64,000 bases of DNA from Lepidurus packardi (lineage: Eukaryota; Arthropoda; Branchiopoda; Notostraca; Triopsidae). Numbering within the stretch: the first letter of the stretch is position 1; the number at the start of each line of letters is the position of its first letter. The position numbers and the translations under genes were made by a program. Below are positions 1 to 13,300 of this stretch, piece after piece. The stretch spans positions 1 to 64,000 of the forward strand of contig JAKZAN010000246.1 of assembly GCA_023053545.1 (NCBI GenBank). The letters run 5' to 3'. The notes under the pieces were generated by a model that did not search any database, had not been told where the DNA came from, and saw only the letters and a program-made list of their open reading frames with translations.

Positions 1-1197
1 AGTCCGTAAGGAATAAATTCAGTCCGTAAGGAATTAATTCAATCCGTAAGGAATTAATTCAGTCCGTAAGGAATTAATTCAGTCCGTAAGGCATTAATTC
101 AGTCCGTAAGGTATTAATTCAGTCCATAAGGAATTAATTCAGTAAGAAAGGAATTCAATCAATCCTAAAGAATTAATTCAGTCCGTAAGAAACTAATTCA
201 GTCCGTAAGGAATTAATTCTGTCCGTAAGGAATTAATTCAGTCCGTAAGGAATTAATTAAGTCCGTAAGGAATTAATTAAGATCGTAAGGAATTAATTCA
301 GTCCGTAAGGAATTAATTCGGTACGTAAGGAATTAATTCATTCCGTAAGGAATTAATTCAGTCCGTAAGGAATTATTTCAGTCCGTAATTAATTAATTCA
401 TTCCTTACGGAATTAATTAAGTCCATAAGGAATTAATTTAATCTGTAAGGATTTAATTAAGTCCGTAATGAATTAATTCAGTCCGTAAGGAATAACTTCA
501 GTACGTAAGGAAATAATTCAGTCCGTAATGGATTAATTCAGTGCGTAAGGAATTAATTCAATCTGTAAGAAATTAATTCAGTCCGTAAGGAATTAATTCA
601 GTCCGTAAGGAATTAATTCAGTCCGTAAGGATTTAATTCAGTCCGTAAGGTATTAATTCAGTCCGTAAGGAATTAATTCAGTCCGTAAGGAATTAATTCA
701 GTCCATAATCGATTAATTAAGTCCGTAATGAATTAATTCAGTCCGTATGAAATTAATTCAGTCCGTAAGGAATTAATTCAGTCCGTAAGGAATTAATTCA
801 GTCCGTAAGGAATTATTTCGATCCGTAATTAATTAATTCATTCCTTACGGAATTAATTAAGTCCATAAGGAATTAATTCAGTCTGTAAGGATTTAATTAC
901 GTCCGTAATGAATTAATTCAGTCCGTAAGGAATTATTTAAGTCCCTAAGGAATTTATTCAGTCCGTAAGGAATTAATTCAGTCCGTAAGGAATTAATTCA
1001 GTCCGTAAGGAATTAATTCAGTCAGTAAGGAATTAATTCAGTCCGTAAGGAATTAATTCAGTCCGTAAGGAATTAATTCAGTCCGTAAGGATTTAATTCA
1101 GTCCGTAAGGTATTAATTCAGTCCGTAAGGAATTAATTCAGTCCGTAATCGATTAATGAAGTCCGTAATGAATTAATTCAGTCCGTATGAAATTAAT
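1..1197 (+). repeat. Dispersed duplicate of 5676-6872 (offset 5,675 bp)
   Basis: The first 1.2 kb matches 5676-6872 monomer by monomer, including the marker (142 and 5817) and both inverted cores (401/6076 and 841/6516). A few single-base differences are visible, such as GGAATTTATT near 950 against GGAATTAATT, and GTACG near 502 against GTAGG. The blocks part where ATGAAATTAATT is followed by CAG here and AAG there. Confidence 0.75.
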
Positions 1198-1789
1198 TCA
1201 GTCCGTAAGGAATTCATTCAGTCCGTAAGGAATTAATTCAGTCCGTAAGGAATTCATTCAGTCCGTAAGGAATTAATTCAGTCCGTAAGGAATTAATTCA
1301 ATCCGTAAGGAATTAATTCAGTCCGTAAGGAATTAATTCAGTCCGTAAGGAATAAATTCAGTCCGTAAGGAATTAATTCAATCCGTAAGGAATTAATTCA
1401 GTCCGTAAGGAATTAATTCAGTCCGTAAGGTATTAATTCAGTCCGTAAGGTATTAATTCAGTCCGTAAGGAATTAATTCAGTAAGAAAGGAATTCAATCA
1501 ATCCTAAAGAATTAATTCAGTCCGTAAGAAACTAATTCAGTCCGTAAGGAATTAATTCTGTCCGTAAGGAATTAATTCAGTCCGTAAGGAATTAATTAAG
1601 TCCGTAAGGAATTAATTAAGATGGTAAGGAATTAATTCAGTCCGTAAGGAATTAATTCAGTACGTAAGGAATTTTTTCAGTCCGTAATTAATTAATTCAT
1701 TCCTTACGGAATTAATTAAGTCCGTAAGGAATTAATTCAATCCGTAAGGAATTATTTCAGTCCGTAATTAATTAATTCATTCCTTACGG

Positions 1790-2668
1790 ATTTAATTAAG
1801 TCCGTAATGAATTAATTCAGTCCGTAAGGAATAACTTCAGTACGTAAGGAAATAATTCAGTCCGTAATGTATTAATTCAGTGCGTAAGGAAATAATTCAG
1901 TCAGTAAGGAATTAATTCAGTCCGTAAGGAATTAATTCAGTCCGTAAGGAATTAATTCAGTCCGTAAGGATTTAATTCAGTCCGTAAGGTATTAATTCAT
2001 TGCGTAAGGAATTAATTCAGTCCGTAAGGAATTAATTCAGTCCGTAAGGAATAAGTTGAGTACGTAAGGAATTAATTCAGTCCGTAATCGATTAATGAAG
2101 TCCGTAATGAATTAATTCAGTCCATATGAAATTAATTAAGTCCGTAATGAATTAATTCAGTCCGTAAGGAATTAATTCAGTCCGTAAGGAATTAATTCAG
2201 TCCGTAAGGAATTATTTCAGTCCGTAATTAATTAATTCATTCCTTACGGAATTAATTAAGTCCATAAGGAATTAATTTAATCTGTAAGTATTTAATTCAG
2301 TCCGTAAGGAATTAATTCAGTCCGTAAGGAATTAATTCAGTCCGTAAGGAATTAATTCAGTAAGAAAGGAATTCAATCAATCCTAAAGAATTAATTCAGT
2401 CCGTAAGAAACTAATTCAGTCCGTAAGGAATTAATTCTGTCCGTAAGGAATTAATTCAGTCCGTAAGGAATTAATTAAGTCCGTAAGGAATTAATTAAGA
2501 TCGTAAGGAATTAATTCAGTCCGTAAGGAATTAATTCAGTCCGTAAGGAATTAATTCAGTCCGTAAGGAATTAATTCAGTCCGTAAGGAATTATTTCAGT
2601 CCGTAATTAATTAATTCATTCCTTACGGAATTAATTAAGTCCATAAGGAATTAATTTAATCTGTAAGG
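1790..2668 (+). repeat. 879-bp tandem duplication, copy 1
   Basis: Markers at 1481, 2360 and 3239 are spaced exactly 879 bp, and the sequence from about 1790 onward recurs 879 bp downstream with no difference I could find, including rare variants (CCATATGAAATT, TTGCGTAAGG, CTGTAAGTATTT). Immediately upstream, 1481-1789 is only partly similar to its counterpart, which sets the left boundary. Confidence 0.82.
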
Positions 2669-3547
2669 ATTTAATTAAGTCCGTAATGAATTAATTCAGT
2701 CCGTAAGGAATAACTTCAGTACGTAAGGAAATAATTCAGTCCGTAATGTATTAATTCAGTGCGTAAGGAAATAATTCAGTCAGTAAGGAATTAATTCAGT
2801 CCGTAAGGAATTAATTCAGTCCGTAAGGAATTAATTCAGTCCGTAAGGATTTAATTCAGTCCGTAAGGTATTAATTCATTGCGTAAGGAATTAATTCAGT
2901 CCGTAAGGAATTAATTCAGTCCGTAAGGAATAAGTTGAGTACGTAAGGAATTAATTCAGTCCGTAATCGATTAATGAAGTCCGTAATGAATTAATTCAGT
3001 CCATATGAAATTAATTAAGTCCGTAATGAATTAATTCAGTCCGTAAGGAATTAATTCAGTCCGTAAGGAATTAATTCAGTCCGTAAGGAATTATTTCAGT
3101 CCGTAATTAATTAATTCATTCCTTACGGAATTAATTAAGTCCATAAGGAATTAATTTAATCTGTAAGTATTTAATTCAGTCCGTAAGGAATTAATTCAGT
3201 CCGTAAGGAATTAATTCAGTCCGTAAGGAATTAATTCAGTAAGAAAGGAATTCAATCAATCCTAAAGAATTAATTCAGTCCGTAAGAAACTAATTCAGTC
3301 CGTAAGGAATTAATTCTGTCCGTAAGGAATTAATTCAGTCCGTAAGGAATTAATTAAGTCCGTAAGGAATTAATTAAGATCGTAAGGAATTAATTCAGTC
3401 CGTAAGGAATTAATTCAGTCCGTAAGGAATTAATTCAGTCCGTAAGGAATTAATTCAGTCCGTAAGGAATTATTTCAGTCCGTAATTAATTAATTCATTC
3501 CTTACGGAATTAATTAAGTCCATAAGGAATTAATTTAATCTGTAAGG
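2669..3547 (+). repeat. 879-bp tandem duplication, copy 2
   Basis: This is the second copy of the 879-bp unit; homology continues to about 3622, where GTAATGGATT replaces GTAATGTATT. Units of 879 bp are 43 whole monomers plus the 19-bp half of one marker. Confidence 0.82.
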
Positions 3548-5675
3548 ATTTAATTAAGTCCGTAATGAATTAATTCAGTCCGTAAGGAATAACTTCAGTA
3601 CGTAAGGAAATAATTCAGTCCGTAATGGATTAATTCAGTACGAAAGGAATTAATTCAGTCAGTAAGGAATTAATTCAGTCCGTAAGGAATTAATTCAGTC
3701 CGTAAGGTATTAATTCAGTCCGTAAGGAATTAATTCAGTCCGTAAGGAATTAATTAAGTCCGTAAGGAATTAATTAAGATGGTAAGGAATTAATTCAGTC
3801 CGTAAGGAATTAATTCAGTACGTAAGGAATTATTTCAGTCCGTAATTAATTAATTCATTCCTTACGGAATTAATTAAGTCCGTAAGGAATTAATTCAGTC
3901 CGTAAAGAATTATTTCAGTCCGTAATTAATTAATTCATTCCTTACGGAATTAATTAAGTCCATAAGGAATTAATTTAATCTGTAAGGATTTAATTAAGTC
4001 CGTAATGAATTAATTCAGTCCGTAAGGAATAACTTCAGTACGTAAGGAAATAATTCAGTCCGTAATGTATTAATTCAGTGCGTAAGGAATTAATTCAGTC
4101 AGTAAGGAATTAATTCAGTCCGTAAGGAATTAATTCAGTCCGTAAGGAATTAATTCAGTCCGTAAGGATTTAATTCAGTCCGTAAGGTATTAATTCATTC
4201 CGTAAGGAATTAATTCAGTCCGTAAGGAATTAATTCAGTCCGTAAGGAATTATTTCAGTCCGTAATTAATTAATTCATTCCTTACGGAATTAATTAAGTC
4301 CATAAGGAATTAATTTAATCTGTAAGGATTTAATTAAGTCCGTAAGGTATTAATTCAGTCCGTAAGGAATTAATTCAGTCCGTAAGGAATTAATTCAGTC
4401 CGTAAGGAATTAATTCAGTAAGAAAGGAATTCAATCAATCCTAAAGAATTAATTCAGTCCGTAAGAAACTAATTCAGTCCGTAAGGAATTAATTCTGTCC
4501 GTAAGGAATTAATTCAGTCCGTAAGGAATTAATTAAGTCCGTAAGGAATTAATTAAGATCGTAAGGAATTAATTCAGTCCGTAAGGAATTAATTCAGTCC
4601 GTAAGGAATTAATTCAGTCCGTAAGGAATTAATTCAGTCCGTAAGGAATTATTTCAGTCCGTAATTAATTAATTCATTCCTTACGGAATTAATTAAGTCC
4701 ATAAGGAATTAATTTAATCTGTAAGGATTTAATTAAGTCCGTAATGAATTAATTCAGTCCGTAAGGAATAACTTCAGTACGTAAGGAAATAATTCAGTCC
4801 GTAATGGATTAATTCAGTACGAAAGGAATTAATTCAGTCAGTAAGGAATTAATTCAGTCCGTAAGGAATTAATTCAGTCCGTAAGGTATTAATTCAGTCC
4901 GTAAGGAATTAATTCAGTCCGTAAGGAATTAATTCAGTCCGTAAGGAATAAGTTCAGTACGTAAGGAATTAATTCAGTCCATAATCGATTAATTAAGTCC
5001 GTAATGAATTAATTCAGTCCGTATGAAATTAATTCAGTCCGTAAGGAATTAATTCAGTCCGTAAGGAATTAATTCAGTCCGTAAGGAATTATTTCGATCC
5101 GTAATTAATTAATTCATTCCTTACGGAATTAATTAAGTCCATAAGGAATTAATTCAGTCTGTAAGGATTTAATTACGTCCGTAATGAATTAATTCAGTCC
5201 GTAAGGAATTATTTAAGTCCCTAAGGAATTAATTCAGTCCGTAAGGAATTAATTCAGTCCGTAAGGAATTAATTCAGTCCGTAAGGAATTAATTCAGTCA
5301 GTAAGGAATTAATTCAGTCCGTAAGGAATTAATTCAGTCCGTAAGGAATTAATTCATTCCGTAAGGATTTAATTCAGTCCGTAAGATATTAATTCAGTCC
5401 GTAAGGAATTAATTCAGTCCGTAATCGATTAATTCAGTCCGTAATCGATTAATGAAGTCCGTAATGAATTAATTCAGTCCGTATGAAATTAATTAAGTCC
5501 GTAATGAATTAATTCAGTACGTATGAAATTAATTCAGTCCGTAAGGAATTCATTCAGTCCGTAAGGAATTAATTCAGTAAGAAAGGAATTAATTAAGTCC
5601 GTAAGGAATTAATTCAGTCCGTAAGGAATTAATTCAGTCCGTACGGAATTAATTCAGTCCGTAAGGAATTAATTC

Positions 5676-6872
5676 AGTCCGTAAGGAATAAATTCAGTCC
5701 GTAAGGAATTAATTCAATCCGTAAGGAATTAATTCAGTCCGTAAGGAATTAATTCAGTCCGTAAGGCATTAATTCAGTCCGTAAGGTATTAATTCAGTCC
5801 ATAAGGAATTAATTCAGTAAGAAAGGAATTCAATCAATCCTAAAGAATTAATTCAGTCCGTAAGAAACTAATTCAGTCCGTAAGGAATTAATTCTGTCCG
5901 TAAGGAATTAATTCAGTCCGTAAGGAATTAATTAAGTCCGTAAGGAATTAATTAAGATCGTAAGGAATTAATTCAGTCCGTAAGGAATTAATTCGGTACG
6001 TAAGGAATTAATTCATTCCGTAAGGAATTATTTCAGTCCGTAAGGAATTATTTCAGTCCGTAATTAATTAATTCATTCCTTACGGAATTAATTAAGTCCA
6101 TAAGGAATTAATTTAATCTGTAAGGATTTAATTAAGTCCGTAATGAATTAATTCAGTCCGTAAGGAATAACTTCAGTAGGTAAGGAAATAATTCAGTCCG
6201 TAATGGATTAATTCAGTGCGTAAGGAATTAATTCAATCTGTAAGAAATTAATTCAGTCCGTAAGGAATTAATTCAGTCCGTAAGGAATTAATTCAGTCCG
6301 TAAGGATTTAATTCAGTCCGTAAGGTATTAATTCAGTCCGTAAGGAATTAATTCAGTCCGTAAGGAATTAATTCAGTCCATAATCGATTAATTAAGTCCG
6401 TAATGAATTAATTCAGTCCGTATGAAATTAATTCAGTCCGTAAGGAATTAATTCAGTCCGTAAGGAATTAATTCAGTCCGTAAGGAATTATTTCGATCCG
6501 TAATTAATTAATTCATTCCTTACGGAATTAATTAAGTCCATAAGGAATTAATTCAGTCTGTAAGGATTTAATTACGTCCGTAATGAATTAATTCAGTCCG
6601 TAAGGAATTATTTAAGTCCCTAAGGAATTAATTCAGTCCGTAAGGAATTAATTCAGTCCGTAAGGAATTAATTCAGTCCGTAAGGAATTAATTCAGTCAG
6701 TAAGGAATTAATTCAGTCCGTAAGGAATTAATTCAGTCCGTAAGGAATTAATTCAGTCCGTAAGGATTTAATTCAGTCCGTAAGGTATTAATTCAGTCCG
6801 TAAGGAATTAATTCAGTCCGTAATCGATTAATGAAGTCCGTAATGAATTAATTCAGTCCGTATGAAATTAAT
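5676..6872 (+). repeat. Second copy of the 1-1197 block
   Basis: This is homologous to the window start at offset 5,675 bp. A related block also runs at about 8955-9660 (offset about 2,698 bp from 6257-6962), so this higher-order segment occurs at least three times in the first 12 kb. Confidence 0.72.
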
Positions 6873-6915
6873 TAAGTCCGTAATGAATTAATTCAGTACG
6901 TATGAAATTAATTCA

Positions 6916-6995
6916 GTCCGTAAGGAATTCATTCAGTCCGTAAGGAATTAATTCAGTAAGAAAGGAATTAATTAAGTCCGTAAGGAATTAATTCA
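6916..6995 (+). repeat. 80-bp tandem duplication, copy 1
   Basis: A four-monomer unit (GGAATTCATT monomer, consensus, GTAAGAAAGG monomer of full 20-bp length, consensus) is followed at once by a second copy at 6996-7075. The homologous site at about 9617 has a single copy. Confidence 0.8.
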
Positions 6996-7075
6996 GTCCG
7001 TAAGGAATTCATTCAGTCCGTAAGGAATTAATTCAGTAAGAAAGGAATTAATTAAGTCCGTAAGGAATTAATTCA
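6996..7075 (+). repeat. 80-bp tandem duplication, copy 2
   Basis: Identical to the preceding 80 bp by eye: a local gain of four monomers relative to homologous blocks elsewhere. Confidence 0.8.
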
Positions 7076-7275
7076 GTCCGTAAGGAATTAATTCAGTCCG
7101 TAAGGAATTAATTCAGTCCGTAAGGAATTAATTCAGTCCGTAAGGAATAAATTCAGTCCGTAAGGAATTAATTCAATCCGTAAGGAATTAATTCAGTCCG
7201 TAAGGAATTAATTCAGTCCGTAAGGCATTAATTCAGTCCGTAAGGTATTAATTCAGTCCATAAGGAATTAATTCA

Positions 7276-8790
7276 GTAAGAAAGGAATTCAATCAATCCT
7301 AAAGAATTAATTCAGTCCGTAAGAAACTAATTCAGTCCGTAAGGAATTAATTCTGTCCGTAAGGAATTAATTCAGTCCGTAAGGAATTAATTAAGTCCGT
7401 AAGGAATTAATTAAGATCGTAAGGAATTAATTCAGTCCGTAAGGAATTAATTCGGTACGTAAGGAATTAATTCATTCCGTAAGGAATTAATTCAGTCCGT
7501 AAGGAATTATTTCAGTCCGTAATTAATTAATTCATTCCTTACGGAATTAATTAAGTCCATAAGGAATTAATTTAATCTGTAAGGATTTAATTAAGTCCGT
7601 AATGAATTAATTCAGTCCGTAAGGAATAACTTCAGTACGTAAGGAAATAATTCAGTCCGTAATGGATTAATTCAGTGCGTAAGGAATTAATTCAATCTGT
7701 AAGGAATTAATTCAGTCCGTAAGGAATTAATTCAGTCCGTAAGGAATTAATTCAGTCCGTAAGGATTTAATTCAGTCCGTAAGGTATTAATTCAGTCCGT
7801 AAGGAATTAATTCAGTCCGTAAGGAATTAATTCAGTCCGTAAGGAATAAGTTGAGTACGTAAGGAATATATTCAGTCCGTAATCGATTAATGAAGTCCGT
7901 AATGAATTAATTCAGTCCGTATGAAATTAATTAAGTCCGTAATGAATTAATTCAGTCCGTAAGGAATTAATTCAGTCCGTAAGGAATTATTTCAGTCCGT
8001 AATTAATTAACTCATTCCTTACGGAATTAATTAAGTCCATAAGGAATTAATTCAGTCTGTAAGGATTTAGTTAAGTCCGTAATGAATTAATTCAGTCCGT
8101 AAGGAATTATTTAAGTCCGTAAGGAATTAATTCAGTCCGTAAGGAATTAATTTAGTCCGTAAGGAATTAATTCAGTTCGTAAGGAATTAATTCAGTCAGT
8201 AAGGAATTAATTCAGTCCGTAAGGAATTAATTCAGTCCGTAAGGAATTAATTCAGTCCGTAAGGATTTAATTCAGTCCGTAAGGTATTAATTCAGTCCGT
8301 AAGGAATTAATTCAGTCCGTAAGGATTTAATTCAGTCCGTAAGGAATTAATTCAGTAAGAAAGGAATTCAATCAATCCTAAAGAATTAATTCAGTCCGTA
8401 AGAAACTAATTCAGTCCGTAAGGAATTAATTCTGTCCGTAAGGAATTAATTCAGTCCGTAAGGAATTAATTAAGTCCGTAAGGAATTAATTAAGATCGTA
8501 AGGAATTAATTCAGTCCGTAAGGAATTAATTCAGTCCGTAAGGAATTAATTCAGTCCGTAAGGAATTAATTCAGTCCGTAAGGAATTATTTCAGTCCGTA
8601 ATTAATTAATTCATTCCTTACGGAATTAATTCATTCCTTACGGAATTAATTAAGTCCATAAGGAATTAATTTAATCTGTAAGGATTTAATTAAGTCCGTA
8701 ATGAATTAATTCAGTCCGTAAGGAATAACTTCAGTACGTAAGGAAATAATCCAGTCCGTAATGGATTAATTCAGTACGAAAGGAATTAAT
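7276..8790 (+). repeat. Long-range duplicate of 11832-13300
   Basis: From the marker at 7276 through the marker at 8355 and the next cassette, the variant order equals that from 11832 to about 13300. The offset is 4,556 bp at first, then 4,516 bp, because the later copy lacks two monomers after its marker. Shared rare variants include AATATATTC and TTGAGTACG. The copies differ near 8614 (double inverted core) and near 13010 (a 17-bp partial monomer). Confidence 0.7.
8614..8653 (+). repeat. Double inverted-core monomer
   Basis: Two TTCCTTACGG monomers stand side by side at 8614 and 8634, where every other cassette I read has one. This is a one-monomer duplication within the cassette; the homologous cassette at 13147 has a single copy. 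Confidence 0.85.
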
Positions 8791-10080
8791 TCAGTCAGTA
8801 AGGAATTAATTCAGTCCGTAAGGAATTAATTCAGTCCGTAATGAATTAATTCAGTCCGTAAGGAATAACTTCAGTACGTAAGGAAATAATTCAGTCCGTA
8901 ATGGATTAATTCAGTGCGTAAGGAATTAATTCAATCTGTAAGAAATTAATTCAGTCCGTAAGGAATTAATTCAGTCCGTAAGGAATTAATTCAGTCCGTA
9001 AGGATTTAATTCAGTCCGTAAGGTATTAATTCAGTCCGTAAGGAATTAATTCAGTCCGTAAGGAATTAATTCAGTCCATAATCGATTAATTAAGTCCGTA
9101 ATGAATTAATTCAGTCCGTATGAAATTAATTCAGTCCGTAAGGAATTAATTCAGTCCGTAAGGAATTAATTCAGTCCGTAAGGAATTATTTCGATCCGTA
9201 ATTAATTAATTCATTCCTTACGGAATTAATTAAGTCCATAAGGAATTAATTCAGTCTGTAAGGATTTAATTACGTCCGTAATGAATTAATTCAGTCCGTA
9301 AGGAATTATTTAAGTCCCTAAGGAATTAATTCAGTCCGTAAGGAATTAATTCAGTCCGTAAGGAATTAATTCAGTCCGTAAGGAATTAATTCAGTCAGTA
9401 AGGAATTAATTCAGTCCGTAAGGAATTAATTCAGTCCGTAAGGAATTAATTCAGTCCGTAAGGATTTAATTCAGTCCGTAAGGTATTAATTCAGTCCGTA
9501 AGGAATTAATTCAGTCCGTAATCGATTAATGAAGTCCGTAATGAATTAATTCAGTCCGTATGAAATTAATTAAGTCCGTAATGAATTAATTCAGTACGTA
9601 TGAAATTAATTCAGTCCGTAAGGAATTCATTCAGTCCGTAAGGAATTAATTCAGTAAGAAAGGAATTAATTAAGTCCGTAAGGAATTAATTCAGTCCGTA
9701 AGGAATTAATTCAGTCCGTAAGGAATTAATTCAGTCCGTAAGGAATTAATTCAGTCCGTAAGGAATAAATTCAGTCCGTAAGGAATTAATTCAATCCGTA
9801 AGGAATTAATTCAGTCCGTAAGGAATTAATTCAGTCCGTAAGGCATTAATTCAGTCCGTAAGGTATTAATTCAGTCCATAAGGAATTAATTCAGTAAGAA
9901 AGGAATTCAATCAATCCTAAAGAATTAATTCAGTCCGTAAGAAACTAATTCAGTCCGTAAGGAATTAATTCTGTCCGTAAGGAATTAATTCAGTCCGTAA
10001 GGAATTAATTAAGTCCGTAAGGAATTAATTAAGATCGTAAGGAATTAATTCAGTCCGTAAGGAATTAATTCGGTACGTAA
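8694..10080 (+). repeat. 1,938-bp-offset duplication, copy 1
   Basis: The rare AATAATCCAGTCC sequence and the ordered cassettes that follow recur 1,938 bp downstream from 10632. The offset holds through the marker (9894 and 11832) and the ATTACGTCC variant (9272 and 11210). Confidence 0.75.
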
Positions 10081-10631
10081 GGAATTAATTCAGTCCGTAA
10101 GGAATAAGTTGAGTACGTAAGGAATATATTCAGTCCGTAATCGATTAATGAAGTCCGTAATGAATTAATTCAGTCCGTATGAAATTAATTAAGTCCGTAA
10201 TGAATTAATTCAGTCCGTAAGGAATTAATTCAGTCCGTAAGGAATTATTTCAGTCCGTAATTAATTAATTCATTCCTTACGGAATTAATTAAGTCCATAA
10301 GGAATTAATTCAGTCTGTAAGGAATTATTTCAGTCCGTAAGGAATTAATTCAGTCCGTAAGGAATTAATTTAGTCCGTAAGGAATTAATTCAGTTCGTAA
10401 GGAATTAATTCAGTCAGTAAGGAATTAATTCAGTCCGTAAGGAATTAATTCAGTCCGTAAGGAATTAATTCAGTCCGTAAGGATTTAATTCAGTCCGTAA
10501 GGTATTAATTCAGTCCGTAAGGAATTAATTCAGTCCGTAAGGATTTAATTCAGTCCGTAAGGAATTAATTCAGTAAGAAAGGAATTCAATCAATCCTAAA
10601 GAATTAATTCAGTCCGTAAGAAACTAATTCA

Positions 10632-11985
10632 GTCCGTAATGAATTAATTCAGTCCGTAAGGAATAACTTCAGTACGTAAGGAAATAATCCAGTCCGTAAT
10701 GGATTAATTCAGTACGAAAGGAATTAATTCAGTCAGTAAGGAATTTATTCAGTCCGTAAGGAATTAATTCAGTCCGTAATGAATTAATTCAGTCCGTAAG
10801 GAATAACTTCAGTACGTAAGGAAATAATTCAGTCCGTAATGGATTAATTCAGTGCGTAAGGAATTAATTCAATCTGTAAGAAATTAATTCAGTCCGTAAG
10901 GAATTAATTCAGTCCGTAAGGAATTAATTCAGTCCGTAAGGATTTAATTCAGTCCGTAAGGTATTAATTCAGTCCGTAAGGAATTAATTCAGTCCGTAAG
11001 GAATTAATTCAGTCCATAATCGATTAATTAAGTCCGTAATGAATTAATTCAGTCCGTATGAAATTAATTCAGTCCGTAAGGAATTAATTCAGTCCGTAAG
11101 GAATTAATTCAGTCCGTAAGGAATTATTTCGATCCGTAATTAATTAATTCATTCCTTACGGAATTAATTAAGTCCATAAGGAATTAATTCAGTCTGTAAG
11201 GATTTAATTACGTCCGTAATGAATTAATTCAGTCCGTAAGGAATTATTTAAGTCCCTAAGGAATTAATTCAGTCCGTAAGGAATTAATTCAGTCCGTAAG
11301 GAATTAATTCAGTCCGTAAGGAATTAATTCAGTCAGTAAGGAATTAATTCAGTCCGTAAGGAATTAATTCAGTCCGTAAGGAATTAATTCAGTCCGTAAG
11401 GATTTAATTCAGTCCGTAAGGTATTAATTCAGTCCGTAAGGAATTAATTCAGTCCGTAATCGATTAATGAAGTCCGTAATGAATTAATTCAGTCCGTATG
11501 AAATTAATTAAGTCCGTAATGAATTAATTCAGTACGTATGAAATTAATTCAGTCCGTAAGGAATTCATTCAGTGCGTAAGGAATTAATTCAGTAAGAAAG
11601 GAATTAATTAAGTCCGTAAGGAATTAATTCAGTCCGTAAGGAATTAATTCAGTCCGTAAGGAATTAATTCAGTCCGTAAGGAATTAATTCAGTCCGTAAG
11701 GAATAAATTCAGTCCGTAAGGAATTAATTCAATCCGTAAGGAATTAATTCAGTCCGTAAGGAATTAATTCAGTCCGTAAGGCATTAATTCAGTCCGTAAG
11801 GTATTAATTCAGTCCATAAGGAATTAATTCAGTAAGAAAGGAATTCAATCAATCCTAAAGAATTAATTCAGTCCGTAAGAAACTAATTCAGTCCGTAAGG
11901 AATTAATTAAGTCCGTAAGGAATTAATTAAGATCGTAAGGAATTAATTCAGTCCGTAAGGAATTAATTCGGTACGTAAGGAATTA
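10632..11985 (+). repeat. 1,938-bp-offset duplication, copy 2
   Basis: This repeats 8694-10080 but lacks two monomers just after the marker-following GAAACTAATT monomer (near 11890). One further difference is GGAATTTATT at about 10741. Confidence 0.75.
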
Positions 11986-13300
11986 ATTCAGTCCGTAAGG
12001 AATTAATTCAGTCCGTAAGGAATTATTTCAGTCCGTAATTAATTAATTCATTCCTTACGGAATTAATTAAGTCCATAAGGAATTAATTTAATCTGTAAGG
12101 ATTTAATTAAGTCCGTAATGAATTAATTCAGTCCGTAAGGAATAACTTCAGTACGTAAGGAAATAATTCAGTACGTAATGGATTAATTCAGTGCGTAAGG
12201 AATTAATTCAATCTGTAAGGAATTAATTCAGTCCGTAAGGAATTAATTCAGTCCGTAAGGAATTAATTCAGTCCGTAAGGATTTAATTCAGTCCGTAAGG
12301 TATTAATTCAGTCCGTAAGGAATTAATTCAGTCCGTAAGGAATTAATTCAGTCCGTAAGGAATAAGTTGAGTACGTAAGGAATATATTCAGTCCGTAATC
12401 GATTAATGAAGTCCGTAATGAATTAATTCAGTCCGTATGAAATTAATTAAGTCCGTAATGAATTAATTCAGTCCGTAAGGAATTAATTCAGTCCGTAAGG
12501 AATTATTTCAGTCCGTAATTAATTAATTCATTCCTTACGGAATTAATTAAGTCCATAAGGAATTAATTCAGTCTGTAAGGATTTAGTTAAGTCCGTAATG
12601 AATTAATTCAGTCCGTAAGGAATTATTTAAGTCCGTAAGGAATTAATTCAGTCCGTAAGGAATTAATTTAGTCCGTAAGGAATTAATTCAGTTCGTAAGG
12701 AATTAATTCAGTCAGTAAGGAATTAATTCAGTCCGTAAGGAATTAATTCAGTCCGTAAGGAATTAATTCAGTCCGTAAGGATTTAATTCAGTCCGTAAGG
12801 TATTAATTCAGTCCGTAAGGAATTAATTCAGTCCGTAAGGATTTAATTCAGTCCGTAAGGAATTAATTCAGTAAGAAAGGAATTCAAGCAATCCTAAAGA
12901 ATTAATTCAGTCCGTAAGAAACTAATTCAGTCCGTAAGGAATTAATTCTGTCCGTAAGGAATTAATTCAGTCCGTAAGGAATTAATTAAGTCCGTAAGGA
13001 ATTAATTAAGATCCGTAATTAATTAAGATCGTAAGGAATTAATTCAGTCCGTAAGGAATTAATTCAGTCCGTAAGGAATTAATTCAGTCCGTAAGGAATT
13101 AATTCAGTCCGTAAGGAATTATTTCAGTCCGTAATTAATTAATTCATTCCTTACGGAATTAATTAAGTCCATAAGGAATTAATTTAATCTGTAAGGATTT
13201 AATTAAGTCCGTAATGAATTAATTCAGTCCGTAAGGAATAACTTCAGTACGTAAGGAAATAATCCAGTCCGTAATGGATTAATTCAGTACGAAAGGAATT
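11832..13300 (+). repeat. Second copy of the 7276-8790 block
   Basis: Homologous to 7276-8790, with two monomers lost near 11900 and a 17-bp partial monomer gained at 13010. The marker here reads GGAATTCAAGC in place of GGAATTCAATC (12871). Confidence 0.7.
13010..13026 (+). repeat. 17-bp partial monomer
   Basis: GATCCGTAATTAATTAA is three bases short of a monomer and lies between GGAATTAATTAA and GATCGTAAGG. It shifts the register by three and explains why the spacing between markers 12871 and 14367 (1496 bp) does not end in 9 as most others do. Confidence 0.85.

Noticed and set aside
401-420. Switch of array orientation at the inverted core
   Set aside because: Monomers on both sides keep the + orientation; only the single core monomer looks inverted, so there is no strand switch of the array.
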